Below, piece by piece: positions 1-12,743 of a stretch of DNA of 64,000 nucleotides. Positions within the stretch are counted from its first letter, which is position 1. The number at the start of each line of letters is the position of its first letter. Source of the stretch: Apostichopus japonicus (Eukaryota; Echinodermata; Holothuroidea; Aspidochirotida; Stichopodidae); assembly GCF_037975245.1 (NCBI RefSeq), contig NC_092562.1, forward strand, positions 18,560,554 through 18,624,553, given 5' to 3'. The notes under the pieces are model-generated. The model saw only the letters and a list, made by a program, of their open reading frames with translations, searched no databases and had not been told where the DNA came from. Position numbers and translations under genes: made by a program.

Positions 1-764
1 CATGGTCAACAACAAAGTACAACAATCTGAGGCTTCCATGGGACACATAACATAGTCAAAGGTTACCAGTATCGGCCCCCAAGTTTTAGCAAATTAACAT
101 CCTTGAAAACTTCCAAAAGTATTTCTCGCAGGTGTCTGATCTCTCACGTTATTCTCCTGCAGATACGATTGATAAGTGTTTCAATAGATAGTTAAATGTC
201 TAAGTAAGGAAGACTGCTAAAAGCGTGTCAGTTAAAAGTATGTTAAGATGGTCAGTCTTAGTGCACAAACAAGGTTTTGGTTGTTACATATACTACTATA
301 CCAGCTCCCTCATGATAAACCATGTCATTATGAAATCGCCTTCACGCTGATGAAGTGAAATTGTATATGAAGAATGCATGCATCTGTGATATCGGTGACC
401 TCATGTTCGAAGGTCAAGTACAAATGAGACAAAAACAAAAGAGGAAAAATGCAACAATTTTAACAACGACTGAAATTATAACATCTATTCTTTTAACGGA
501 ATTAGCTGTGGGTCCGGTGGACAAAACAAGAAACGGTTATCCCTTTTACTATACCTATGATTTTGAAATAGCCTACATGGTGAAAAAGTGACTTCGTGAG
601 TTAGGGTGTATCTGTAATCTCATTGTAGAAGGAAGGTCAAAAAGGCAACAATAAACCACTATAACAACTTTAACAACGACTGAACGACGACGCCTATTTC
701 GTTTACTGTAACAGTGGTGTGCGCAAGAGTAGGGGGCGGGGAATGTCAGTCGGGGGAAATGTTC
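1..764. other. Intergenic, imperfect direct duplication inside
   Basis: No gene recognised. Positions about 345-575 and 575-720 look like an imperfect direct duplication: both hold a tract of the form TTTAACAACGACTGAA preceded by a GGTCAA-containing stretch. The short open frame at 355-591 has no recognisable domain and is probably chance. Confidence 0.4.
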
Positions 765-2050
765 GATAATTGCGATAGATGATTGCGCTTGTTCCAACAT
801 AGTTGTCTTGTATGAAAATTTCAGCGAGCAGTGAGCTATGTTCAGGTTCCTAGAACAAGTAAAATCCATATTTTGAAAGTGTCGAGATGAATGACATTGA
901 AAGCCCTTTTAACTGGAATACCCTTCCTCAGGTGTGTAAAATGCCATCTGTCGACTCTAAAAACATGTAATCGACACATGATTTAGCCACAGAAACCCCT
1001 TTTAGATCCGGGTTTTATTTAATGAAAAATAATCATTGTCATCATTATATTCAATCCACGTTAAAGTTTCTATAGGTTCTAGAGTTAGGTCACTGAGGTT
1101 AGCGATAGATAATAGTAGGTTAGCAGGAATACATTACAGTAACGTGCAAAGAGGCAGACCCTGGTTTGATGAATTAGGCGATGTGGCCTTGGGGTCGTTT
1201 AAGTAGACCTTCACTTGCAGAAAGGGGAATGTTTGGGGTCTTTAGAAAGGGGAAAATATAAAATTAATGGTTAGACTTCCAATGGAAAGGATAAAAGGAG
1301 CTGGGATGGTGACTTGGACATAATAAACGCGCCACCTACGCTGACAATTTCTTACCGTTTACTTACGAACAACACTTGCACAATCGCTATTAATAATAAT
1401 ATATTCATGACTCTTATATATCTCATTGTGTCATATCGACAAAAGGACATGCGGTTTAAACTAGTTGACGCCCCCATTTGTGTAGCGGATAACAGCTGTA
1501 TTTAGTAACAAGATGTTTTGTATGTCTATAGTACCGGTGACCTTTGGTGGTTCTTTTGCCTGAAAATTGTAAAACTATTTTCCAGGGGCATTTCGTGACG
1601 TTAATGGTATACCAGGGTCGAATACAAGTCTGGCTATTTTGAAATAATTTATTTTATCATAATATGTGTTTCTATAGGTCCCAGGTACCCAGCTAGCGTC
1701 ATCAAACCTTTAATAAAAACTTTAAAATCTTGAAAACTAATTGTAAGACGGATCCGGTCCTTTGTTAAACCTTTAAGTCAGTGACACGTGTAACTATGAT
1801 TTTAAGAGAAAAGTAAGCTTCAAGCCAACTCACAGCGTCGTAGATTTATGTTCTTAACCACTTGGATCAGCGTTAAACATAGCGAGTAATGCTTTTTGGA
1901 TTAAGAAACGTTTTCGTCGTCCAGACATTTTATCAGTGTCATAATCAACACTTGTAAATTCAAATCTGGAATAGTTACTAGTTTACTCAATATTTTACAT
2001 AGAACTTGACAAGTAAAGTTGGTGAATTGCATTAATTAGGGATTTCTTTG
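765..2050 (+). repeat. Duplicated 5'-flank block of BRICHOS genes (family R1, copy A)
   Basis: This block is homologous, in inverted orientation, to 38920-40492, which surrounds the promoter and exon 1 of the second BRICHOS gene. Matching landmarks include the tract around 895-1000, a segment with GGATAAAAGGAGC at about 1286, and the tract at 1900-2040. At about 1817 copy A jumps directly from AAGTAAGCTT to CAAGCCAACTC. In the 39-kb copy about 285 bp lie between these landmarks, holding the TATA box and exon 1. The CRE-like site near 1780 is mutated. I infer the remnant 5' flank of a duplicated, now dead BRICHOS gene whose exons 2-3 survive at 6258-6791. Confidence 0.65.
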
Positions 2051-2058
2051 TCAATGAA

Positions 2059-2076
2059 ATATATATATATATATAC

Positions 2077-2123
<47 letters not shown>
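2059..2123. repeat. (TA)n microsatellite
   Basis: Nearly pure TA dinucleotide run. It lies exactly between the forward block ending near 2050 and an inverted partial copy starting near 2124. Confidence 0.9.
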
Positions 2124-2126
<3 letters not shown>

Positions 2127-2720
2127 CATAAATATATTATTATTAATACCGGTTGTGCCAAGGGTTGTTCGTAACTAATCGGTTAGAAATAGAAGTGTAG
2201 GTGGCGTTTATTATGTCCTAGTCATCATCCCAGCTCCTTCTATCATTTCCATTGGACGTATAAACATTTATCCTCCCCCCCCCCTTTCCCCTGTATAAAG
2301 TCCCCAAAAATCCCCAGTCCCCTTTCTTCAAGGGAAAGACTGCTTAAACGACCCCAAGGCAACATCACCTAATTCATCAAACCAGGATCTCTCTGTCTCT
2401 TTAATAAATCTTCCTGCCCTTGTCAAATCAATCTGGGATTTTGGAATAGTGCCCCCCCCCCCCAACCTTTTTATTTGAAATCATTTGCACGTTACGTTAA
2501 TGAAAAAAAAACATTGCACAAACAAGTTATCGGGTATTCCTGGTAACCTATAATATTGTACTATTGCTATCCTCAGCGACCTCACTCTGAACCTATAGAA
2601 ACTGTTACGTGGATTGAATACAATGATTGTGATAATGAGTATTTTCTTTTCTTTAAACTCGGATTTAAAAGGGGGTTTTCTGGCTAAATCCCGCGTCGAT
2701 TACACCTTTTTAAATTATGG
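2124..2720 (-). repeat. Inverted partial copy of family R1
   Basis: Reads, in reverse, the same sequence as 1000-1430 and as 39820-40290. Shared segments are the CATCCCAGCTCCTT motif near 2228, the CGACCCCAAGGC motif near 2348 and the ATTGAATACAATG tract near 2611. With copy A it forms a large imperfect palindrome centred on the TA run. Confidence 0.65.
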
Positions 2721-3937
2721 GTTTTTTTCTTATAGGTATCGGAGAGGTATTTCATAAGCATTTCTACAGTTAGGTTAGGTATAAAGTTAAAAGTTGAGGT
2801 TGCTTTCGTTTAAAATTAAAGTAGATGTTGCTGATAGGTTCATCTGAATTAACATTACATTTAATTAATTTGTAGGACTAGGTTCTTTGAGTTATGTTAA
2901 TCATATATTGTTTAATTGATAACGACTCCATCTAATTCTTGGAAATTATGGTAATTCGCCAAACTGTGCGGTCTTCGTAAAATCAACTAAATAGATGCCA
3001 TGCGTAACATTCCATCCCTACTACAGCTAAGAATCAGCATTTGATATGTAACTGTTGCACTGTTGATGTGTTGCGTACTCTTCTTTATAGTTATGTATAG
3101 GTATTTTAACACTCTTGGTATGTTTTCACACTACAGGGTGAAGTTTAATTTACCCGCCAAGCTCTTGTATAATAGAAGATGCATCGACGCTGATAAGAGA
3201 CTGTTGAGGCCAAAACACAGTCAATAATTTCTGATTTTTTTAAATGATTTTTTAGGATTGTGTTTGCAATCAAGTAGAGAAAAGAGGAGGAAGCAAGTAA
3301 CTCCAATGCGCAATATTCACCAAAACTCTTCCCATTACTCTTAGTCATATCGAAGAAACTCAACATTATATATACATAGTCATTAATGTACTTTAGATGG
3401 AACGTAAGATCAGGGAGTTTTATGGAACAACTCCCTGTTTAGACGTGATTGACAATAATATGTTCAAACGATAGTTTCACGATCTTTATATTTTTCCGAA
3501 GTCTCGCTGAAGAAACAAGCAAAAACTCAAATGGTAATCATGTGGGGGCATAGAAAAATAAAACAGAGATACAAATTGGTGATCACGCAAAACTTAACAA
3601 CTACAATTTATCAGGATCAATTCAAGGTCGTTTACAGAGGATTTGTACGTGGGAAGATATTGTTTAACATATCAATGAATTCCAAGGAAATCCATTTTTG
3701 TGTAATGTGAAAGCAAACACTACAGCAGATCACAATAGCCATTTTTTCGGGCTTAAGATAAACGCTCCTCGCCGTCAGTCTGTTTACGAACCAATCAAGT
3801 ATCAATCATGACTTCGTGGTGAACCTAGCTAACGTGTTGACTAGGCTTGCATGTAAATAATATTCTAGAAAATATTTGGTGTTTTATTCGAAGGTAGGGC
3901 TAATTATAAAGTGCATCAACCATGCTTAAACGTGATG
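2721..3937. other. Intergenic, no gene seen
   Basis: AT-rich DNA. The open frame at 3145-3366 (minus) has no recognisable motif and no convincing splice context. Confidence 0.4.
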
Positions 3938-4150
3938 TGTATGTATGTATGTATTTTAGATCCTCCTGCAAGCAGGAACTCGCGAAGAAGCCTCATTGGC
4001 TTATCAAAGCCGCAAGCTGACCGAAGTCAGTCTCTTGGATTTATGTTTAACGTCCATGATTATGAATTGTCAATTGTCAACAACTCTGAAACTGGACGAC
4101 ATACATTAATCTTGGAGTGACTCGAACCGGGGACCTGTGCAGTGATAAGT
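3938..4150 (-). mobile_element. tRNA-derived SINE (family B), 5'-degraded
   Basis: On the minus strand the head carries a pol III B-box-like GGTTCGAGTC (about 4118-4130). The body is shared with copies at 5281-5526 and 49394-49642, including a tract around GCGAGTTCCTGCTTGC. It ends in a (CATA)n-type tail at 3938-3957. The A-box half is missing or diverged in this copy. Confidence 0.75.
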
Positions 4151-4869
4151 TTCATTTTGATGTCCAATGACATTATTGGTTCTCCAATGAAGTGGTGTGC
4201 GTAGTCGGGGAAAATGATTCAGTCGGAATAAATTTCACATCAGCAGGGGGAGAACTTTCAACCACACACAAACAATCCAGGGTGCTTATTAGCAGAACCT
4301 TTGAGATGCTTCCTATGGACCAATTTATAGTCTTAATATGCCTCAGGACACCCCCATTTAACGTCTCATTGTTTTACTCTGCAGTATATTTCACAGTTCA
4401 TTGCTCTTGTTGCAATTTTGATAGAAATAAATAATATATGATGTTTTAGTAATGTAGGCCTCCTTTCGTTTCTTTCAACCATGGTTTAGGAATTAAGAGA
4501 ATAATGCCTTTTTTATATACAGTTTTACAGTTTTCAACTATATCTTACCCACCCAAAAAGATTTACAAACATAATCAGCCCAAAATTACATTCCAATAAA
4601 CTATTAAGTATCAACAGGACAAGTGTATAACTCTATTGCATCTGTCATATATTTTATTCATTCTTTGACATTCTGTCTTAACATTTCGTTACCTCTTAGA
4701 TTAACTCATTAAATTAAAAAACAAGAACCCTCAACATTAATACAATTATAAAATCAAGTCCAATTTCTTAAATTTTTCTGTAATTTGTTAGAGATCAGAA
4801 GTACCATAAAATGATAAAGAATATTCAACATTTTTACATCAAACTTATAGGCATTGAAGACCTGCGCGT
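4151..4869. other. Intergenic, no gene seen
   Basis: AT-rich. A short open frame at 4192-4434 (plus) directly follows the SINE and has no recognised domain. Confidence 0.4.
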
Positions 4870-5060
4870 CTGATGCTGATAATCTGACCTAGTTTAGAAT
4901 GAGGTGTAAGAGAAGTGTTAGCCTACACCACCATCGATCCCAGAAAATACACACACAGCTTGCTACCGATGGTAATTAGACTATAGTGTAGAGTCAAAAC
5001 ATGCAGCTACGGTCATTACCCACAACACAGTGTACATAGCAAAGTTTCAGCTGTTTACAA
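4870..5060. repeat. Dispersed repeat shared with 57665-57850
   Basis: Direct-orientation similarity to 57665-57850, with shared segments such as AGAAGTGTTAG, ACACACAGCTTGCTACCG and a TACCCAC..AGTGTA stretch. No coding content recognised; class unknown. Confidence 0.6.
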
Positions 5061-5280
5061 AGGAAGTGTAAACATTACCAATGTCGTCCTTAGTTTGTCA
5101 TTATATTTTGTCATAAAAACCATCTTCGATTGCAAAAGAAGGTATTGTGTTTTGGACCTTCCTTCAATGATCTCAGCAGTACTAGATTCTCACACTCTAT
5201 GAGAATGCCCTGCAGTCGCACAGGCTAGTTCATTAGACTAACATTATTGTTTTTTAATATACTTCTGGCAGTATTAGGGG

Positions 5281-5526
5281 TATGTATGTATTTGTATTGT
5301 TAGATCCTCCTGCAAGCAGGAACTCGCGTAGAAGCCTCGTTGGCTTATCAAAGCCGAAAGCTGACCGAAGTCAGTCTCTTACATTCATATTTAACGTCCA
5401 CGATTATGAATTGTCAACTGTCAACAACTCTGTAACAGGACGACATATATTAATCTTGGGGTGACTCCAACTCGGGACCTTATGATTGAAAGACCGGCGA
5501 TAACCACTGAGCTCACACTCCTCGGG
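5281..5526 (-). mobile_element. tRNA-derived SINE (family B), nearly full length
   Basis: On the minus strand it starts with a tRNA-like head containing an A-box-like GAGCTCAGTGG. About 35 bases later comes a B-box-like stretch (GAGTTGGAGTC, partly decayed). The family-B body follows, then a (CATA)-rich tail at 5281-5295. Confidence 0.8.
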
Positions 5527-6257
5527 CTAAAACTACCGTGGTAATGATTAAAACAAATTATAGTCAGTTTTCCTATTTAGCTGTTTCTCCATATCAGGGA
5601 TGTCACACATACTTCATATTTCTCAACAATTTGCAGTCAATAAGGATGCATGCCAAGTCAAGATTTATCATCACATGGAATAAGACCCTACAAAATAATA
5701 AGACTCTAAATAGTTTACAGTGACATAGCAAATTAGAAATACGTAGACTGCTTTGGTTCTTGGTACAGACTCGTACAGATATAGAAAAACAAATTTTAAG
5801 TTAAAAATGCTTACCCGGACTTGCGGGAGTGGAATAGATTGTGATCTGTTTTCCTGCATTATTAACACCTAAAGCAAACATAAATTTTTCAATGCTTTCA
5901 ATTGAAGCCTTTACCAATATATAATATGGTTCCTAGGTACAATATTTCGCTTCAATGACTATGAGTTAACAGCCGAATTGACTGAAGGAACAATACCAGA
6001 GTAAAATCCGCTTCTTTGTTAAGTTTTGGTTTAACTACAATTCTGGTTTTGACTTGTTCCATTAAAAGAGTTCAAACATATATCATAGAGATTTTTGCGA
6101 TTAAGCTAAATCTATGAACTCAATGAATTGTCCCCCCCCCCCCCCACCCTGCCTCTTTCCATTAATTTTGTTAATGATTTGGATTTGCCCAGCATAATAA
6201 AAGTAACATGTCAACTGCATAATAAATGAATTTCACGTCTTTTCACTCTCCATATAG
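5527..6257. other. Intergenic / presumed intron 1 of BRICHOS pseudogene
   Basis: No gene recognised. Contains a poly-C run at about 6131-6146. If the 5' block at 765-2050 belongs to the pseudogene at 6258-6791, this stretch is the end of its former first intron. Confidence 0.35.
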
Positions 6258-6791
6258 TAACAGGAGCTGAGTAAGACAAAACACTATGTTATGGCCGTAA
6301 CAGTGACAATTGTCACTCTGTTGGTGTTATCGTTTGGCGTGTTCTACCTAGTGTTCTCTGCGCAGAATCCAAAGGTTGTGAACAATTGACGACGGGAGAT
6401 GGAGATCAAGTAGTTATAATCAGGGTATATATAAGTTAAGGAACGGTAGCTTCGGCCAATTCGATGAAAAACAATTAAAAAAAGCCGAAAGCAATGTAGG
6501 GCTTTCGTCATTTGCTGTGTTATTTTTTTTATCAATAGTTACCTTTACATTGCTCGATGAATAAATTCTGGTGGTATGGATGTGGGAATGTACAATACAT
6601 GGGTTATTTCGTGCCGAAACATAGTAGATATCATTTCCAATCTGAATACACAAAAAATATGTTATTTTCACATGAAGTGGATTTTGAATGTATGATGGTA
6701 TACCATGAAAGAGAAAATGATGGCTGAGGGAAATATTCTGACCAAAGAGAATGTTTATGACGGATACACCGCCACCATAGACTATGACAAG
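6258..6791 (+). pseudogene. BRICHOS-family pseudogene (exons 2 and 3 only)
   Basis: Positions 6258-6424 match exon 2 (membrane span plus linker) of the gene at 20791-25001 very closely, and 6674-6791 match its exon 3 (start of the BRICHOS region). It is clearly dead. The first codon of the exon-2 copy is TAA where the gene has TAT. A one-base deletion after the NN codons of the glycosylation site (near 6391) creates a stop. The acceptor AG before the exon-3 copy is lost (CAT for CAG), and that copy lacks two more bases. Its donor (AAG/GTAAAT) survives. Exons 4-5 were not found downstream. The block at 765-2050 is likely its former 5' flank, with promoter and exon 1 deleted. Confidence 0.9.
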
Positions 6792-9700
6792 GTAAATAAA
6801 CGTTGAAGATGCTTCATGTTTTGTTCGGTCGGTATCTTTACCGAACATAGCGATATAACTCAAAATAAGATTCAATTGATACAACTAGGATACTCGATCA
6901 GAAGTTGAATTCATATTATATTGAATGGAAATCGATCCTCAACATGTCGTCGATTAGAGACTTTGTTATCAGTCAGTTTAGCGGAATCCTGGTAAGGTGG
7001 AGCAAGGAGAATAGGAATCTCCACTCACCCCCCCCCCCCCCCCGCCTGTTTTGTTAAATCTCACAAGTTTCCCTTTTTCGAAAATTACATGTGTTTCGCG
7101 GATTTTATGTATCTCAATAGCGGAAAACATGCTGTTAATCAGAAATAACCTTTCACTTCATCACACCTTTGCCATCCGTCTGACATTAATTCTGAAGGCG
7201 CACAATTTCCTATCACGGGACACCTTCCTACCAAAGTTGACGTTCGATATATTTGGTAAAGTTGTAAACAAGATTGTTTACATATATTAGCACATATATT
7301 AAGTGATGCATTTTGGCATTTGACGTCAGTGAGCATGGCATCTACATATTTACACACGCAAGGTCCCACCACGTGATACCTTCCAAAACACCGACTGAGT
7401 CGTTTAAGACGGGTTTTGACACAAAATTGCACAGAAGTTATATGTTTGATCTTTGACCCGTGACCTTTGACCTCATATATCATGGTAGCCATATGTTGCT
7501 GTAGTTCTTTGTATTCCTATTTAACTCGTGAAGGTTGCAGGTCAATTTTAGTAAAGTACAAACATCCCTTTCACTTAATTTGACCTTTGACCTTTCGTTT
7601 TGCAAGTCTGCCAGACACAAGTTCCTTAGCATAGGTTGTCTATCTACCACCGTGTGAAGAGAATATACAACAACATTGGAGATCTAACAGAAGCACGCGC
7701 AAAACTCAACTACACAAACGCACAAACGGGCAGCTTTTCACCTCTCCTGCAGACTTTTCAGCAAGGCAATCGTTGCTATTGTAACTGAGATAACCATAAA
7801 AAAGCTTCAACAACCAAAACATAACAATGCATCATTTTCCATATAGAGGTGGTGAGATAACAAATAGGGTAGATGAGAATTATTTGTTCATCAGCCTAGA
7901 GTATACATAATCCCTGGTCCACATGATCACATCTGCAATGAAACTGTTGGAGACGTACGGCCATATGTTCACATTGTTTTAATGTATGTAATATTATGTA
8001 ATTTTATCAACATTCATGCACCATTCGTTTTTTTTTTATCCTGTACACCCTGCATGCTCCGAAAAGTGTGGGTTGGACAGCCAACAGTGGTTTAAATAGA
8101 GGGCGGGCTGGTAGATATTCGAGATCATGAGTTTATACTGAAAACAGGTACCCGCGGTTTTGAACAAGACTAGACCGAACACGGTTGACATTCATAATGG
8201 CAAAAAAATTACCCCCGCGCTCAGTTGTTATAAATACGTACAAGAGCACACGTACCATGCTATTCAGCAGCAGGTGATATGCGTTGCCTTTGTGCTGGAA
8301 GAGGGAGACATACACTTATTACCAATATTTATATGCTCTTTTAATGATATTTGGCTGGCAAGATATCATTAGTAAGTGGAAGTAAACCTGAAGCAGTATG
8401 GTGATGCTATTCGATAAATGCAAAAATGAATTCTCAAATTGTAAACCAGGAAGTTTAACGTGAACTCCAGTTTTGTATTCATACATATATGTTTGATCAG
8501 TGATTAATGCCTAACGCCGCCATCAGTGTTATTGTCTGTCACAATCACTTGTTGATATCACGTTATCATAGTAGTTAAAGTGTTCAAAGGAGATACAAAC
8601 CCAACTGCAGTTATTGGAATATTTCATTGACACTTCCACGCACAGCTAGATAAAAATCTTATTCTATTTGGGAGATTTAAAAGAATGAAATTATTCCTGC
8701 ACAATCCAGGTTGAAGACTTGATCAAGTCTTAATACAACATTATCGGTCCACACGTGCTTCAAATTTTTTCCTTTTTTAATAGTTATTTACACTGTTTGC
8801 TATATTTAATGGGGAGGACTTTGCAAATGCTGAATCTAAGATATTGCAACTTTTTACGTGACATAATCATGTCATTGGTGCCAGTCTCATCACTGTTACC
8901 ACTCTACCTTAAAAGGGCAAAACAATGAATCCAGCCGAGCAATTAATGTCAGACGCCCTCCACTTTATCCAACTTCTGATTCCTACATACAACATCTGAC
9001 AACAAAAACAAAGAGAAAGTCAAATGTGTCAGAATACGGTGAAGTTTAACATCACAGATTCAGAAAATGATAGCTCGCAGACAAGACGTTTTAAACTACG
9101 ATATCTCCTCAAGGTAATAATATGATTTCTAACTTCTTGGGGATTTTTTGTTCACAGAGATCTCTGTCAATTCGGACAAATTTAATTATTCCAATTAAGT
9201 AATAAGTCTGCTCACCTTGTTTTAGCTTGTTTTCCCAATTTTTTTATATTGTGGAAGGGGAATTTGTGAGAGGGGGGAGGTTGCAGGTGTTTGTCCCTGC
9301 TCTACCGCTCCAACCCACCCCCCCCCCCCACTGATTACGTCTCTGGCGGATGGTGGATGATAATTGCGTTGTTTGAATTGCGTTATACACCCCCAAAAGA
9401 TGGAGTAATTCTTATTTTTGACAACAACAGAGAAAACAACTTCATGCTTAATTAATACGAGGTAACAATAAATGTCCAAAGTAGGTGCATATTTACTGGT
9501 ACTACAGTTAGTAATCTGAGAAAACACGCGCGAATTTGTTTCTTTACTAATAGAAAGAAGATCAAGAGGGAAATTATAATCCCTGTCACAGACCATATAC
9601 GAAAGAAACTAAACAAAGAAACTGCAAATCGGGCGGAATTCTAAAAATAACCCTCCAAAGCATTCGAAAAAGCTATGATAGGTCACTGCTGTTTTTTGGT

Positions 9701-10471
9701 TTTTTTGTTGTTGTTTTTTGCAGTAGAGCGAGAACACGGATAGTCCTGGTCAAGACGTTTGTAATGTTCGTTTCTCTTGCGTATTTTGATCTCTCACGAA
9801 GCTTCCACGATACCGTTACATGTTAGCAAGATCGGAGGCGCTCCTCCGCTCCATCGTATCAGCTTATTTCCATACAGAGCTAAAGTCTCTATGCATTGTA
9901 TGGTGTTTCTACACAGCTCTGGGTTTACGTATGTTGCGAGGGCGCTTGTCCACTAAATTAAACTTGCCCGAGGATCTGTCCGTAACACACCAGTATCGAA
10001 AAGACTCCGAGGAAAATTGGGAGCGCACTTAAAGCATACACCACATAGCCAACGTAAAGGTGCTTTCGGCCTATACTGAAGTAGTTGCTTATAGTATACT
10101 AGGGTATTAACAAGACTAGAACACGCAGTATACACAAGGACTTAACGATTATCAATTTTTTGTGTACCAACTTCACGTGTTTGTGTTTAAGAAGTAAAGT
10201 GGTCATCCATTGTGCTATACAAAATCTTTGATTAGGCCATACAGACCAGTCCGCTGGCGCCAACAGATTTTTCACTATACCGAGGAAGTACCGGTGCGTC
10301 ACGAGAAGAGATGTGTGACACCTTATATTGTTTCATTGTTTGGGCCCGTAGAATTCTCCATGGAACAGAGCCTAATGCTGCTCGACGGGAATATAGCTAT
10401 CACGTTAGGCTACATGCACGGTTATTGCTAGGTAACGGGTGTCGTCTGCTGCCTTAAGCACGCAAACACAT
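6792..10471. other. Intergenic, no gene seen; two DR1-like motifs
   Basis: No exon of the BRICHOS family and no other domain recognised. Contains poly-C runs (about 7027-7042 and 9319-9329). Two copies of TGACCTTTGACCT (near 7459 and 7580) read AGGTCAAAGGTCA on the minus strand, the form of a DR1 nuclear-receptor site. The same motif also occurs in repeat-rich DNA near 47790, so repeat origin is likely. Open frames such as 9222-9596 (minus) show no motif. Confidence 0.4.
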
Positions 10472-10475
10472 TTAA

Positions 10476-10942
10476 GGTAGCATACGCCCATTAAAAGCCC
10501 CATTGACTTACACACTAAATCACAAAAGTAATGTGGTCTCTAAGTCTAGATAGAAGTTTTCACTAGCTTAACGCTACCCATCACCGGATAGCTGACGAGT
10601 TGGCCTTTCATGGCACCATCAATTTTCCGTACCATGACCGTGAAAATTTTTTGCTATCCGAGCCGGAAGTTTTCGTCACTTGTAAACAAACCTCTTCACT
10701 CAGTGGTAAACAAATTTCCTACGCTGCTCCTGGGAAGCCTAAAGGGGTCTAAAATTGCCTCAATTGACCCAATGTTTTCACCACATGTACTTCCATTCAT
10801 GCTCTTCAACATGAAAGCCACAAAAAACTAGATTATGATTGATAACAGGTCACAAAAGATGTTCTCCTGCTGCTTTTTGGCACTTTTCCTGAAGGAGAAC
10901 AATCGAGCGGATTGATATAGACTCTAATAGGAGTATGCCACC
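10476..10942. mobile_element. TTAA-target MITE, array copy 1
   Basis: Flanked by TTAA on both sides (10472-10475 and 10943-10946). Ends form imperfect terminal inverted repeats: GGTAGCATACGCCCATTA at the left, and on the right, read inverted, GGTGGCATACTCCTATTA. TTAA duplications are typical of Kolobok and piggyBac superfamilies. No transposase frame, so non-autonomous. Confidence 0.8.
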
Positions 10943-12743
10943 TTAAGTGAGAGTTGAATTTTTTTTTTTTTTCCAAAATGATACTTTTCATAGTCGTCAC
11001 AATATAAACCACAACAGAATTATATGCAATTATCATTTTAGGTCCATAAAGATGTATTTTCAGAGATTTCAGTATGCACGGTGCAGTGTGTAAATACACA
11101 TATGAGCAATACTGTGTAAGCAGTAACCAGGTCTATGTCTGCAACAACACTTCCAGTCACCAATTTTGATAAGCTTGACCAATTTGGGTGCATCTATGAT
11201 TCTTGCAGGTATTATTGGTATCCCTGATCACAATCCACTTGGTCTGGCTTGCCCTACCTGCAGAAACATCATCCATAGAAGGGTTAGCGGTGAGGGCTTT
11301 TTCGTCTCTGGCTCTGAAAAGTGATGAAAACTACTTTTGTTTAGCTCAGCAGATTCCTCACAAACTGACCCACAGGACATACCCCAATGTATTCCTGAAC
11401 TGTTTGGAACATGTTAAACTGATATTGTATGTCACTCCAGTGCAACTGTTAAGTTACTAAGAATAAAAGAAGAGAATTGAAGGTGTTCTTTGCCAAAACT
11501 GGATCATCGGGATTTGTAAACAACAGCCTCACTGTAACAGTATTACAGCAGTCAAAAGGAAAGCTTACTGGAATGCTATCTAGATACACTGTTCACCTCA
11601 ATAGCATATCCAGTCCATTTAAAGGTTTGTGCATAGGTTGTTACAATGTATTAAAGACAGTTATAAGAGAAGAGAGGTGGATAGGGGGGCATATTTCATG
11701 ATAAAACATTCAAATTTGTTGCTCGGCAGAGAACAACGACGTCAAATTACCTTATTCTCCATTGGTGGCAAGCACTGGTTCCTATAGTTACTACAGTAGA
11801 TCTCCCATGGAAGCATCAGGATATCTCTTTCTGCTGTCAGAGTTGTTTGGGATTTGTTGTTACCTCATCTAACCAGTTGAGTCCATTGATACCACACCCA
11901 TTCAAAGTATATCGCTGTGCATGCTGAGGACTTAGCACATCAACTTTCTCTGAAATTGACAAAACAACAGAAAACTAATGAGGAGTGAATAGGCTCAAAA
12001 ACCCCATGATGCACATTGGCAGAAGCAGAATATGCATACCTTTGTGGATTATTTGCTAAATAAGACTCAAAACATTCTCTGTGCAAGGTATTAGCCCTCA
12101 GCAGCCACTCCACTTAGGATACAGACCTCATACAACATTGTGCTACAGCTGGTGTAGACTTGGTCTAGGATACTAACGTAGCGCCATTATGAACCTGAGG
12201 CCTAGGCCTAAGCTAACAACATTAGGGGTATTTCATGCATTGAAACTGAGTTTTTGTCCTTAGTTAAACACCAGGTGCTTCCAGCTTTAGCAAAAATAAC
12301 CTAAAGTATGATTACCATGTAATTTAGGTGCCCACAGATGTCAAATTTCACTGAACTTAGTCGTTCACGTCACACACACTGCAGGCTTTTTGGTCTGATT
12401 CTGAAGGATTTTGAATTTCGTGCATTTGGCACCTACTTAGCAGATTCAAGGTAGGAATCATACTACGGAAGCTTTGGTAGGTCAAGGCTTAATGACCCAA
12501 TAGTTTATTGGGGAGGAAAACTGGTTAGAAATGCTCAGAAGGCTGTTCTAGTCTAATGTATGGACACGCACATGCTCTTTGTGGTACTTTAAGGCTGTAA
12601 TACTAATTTATGCGTAAAAATCACCCAAGCGTGAAATTTTCTGACGTTTGCTTGAAAACCATTTTTACACACCATAGCAACTACTTTGATCCAAAATTGG
12701 GACTTCTAGCACTTAAAATGAAAAATTTGGCATTTTTGCTTAA

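Noticed and set aside
11203-11701. Repeated short frames in the 2,268-bp array as a multicopy gene family
   Set aside because: No recognisable domain or splice context; their repetition follows from the array itself.
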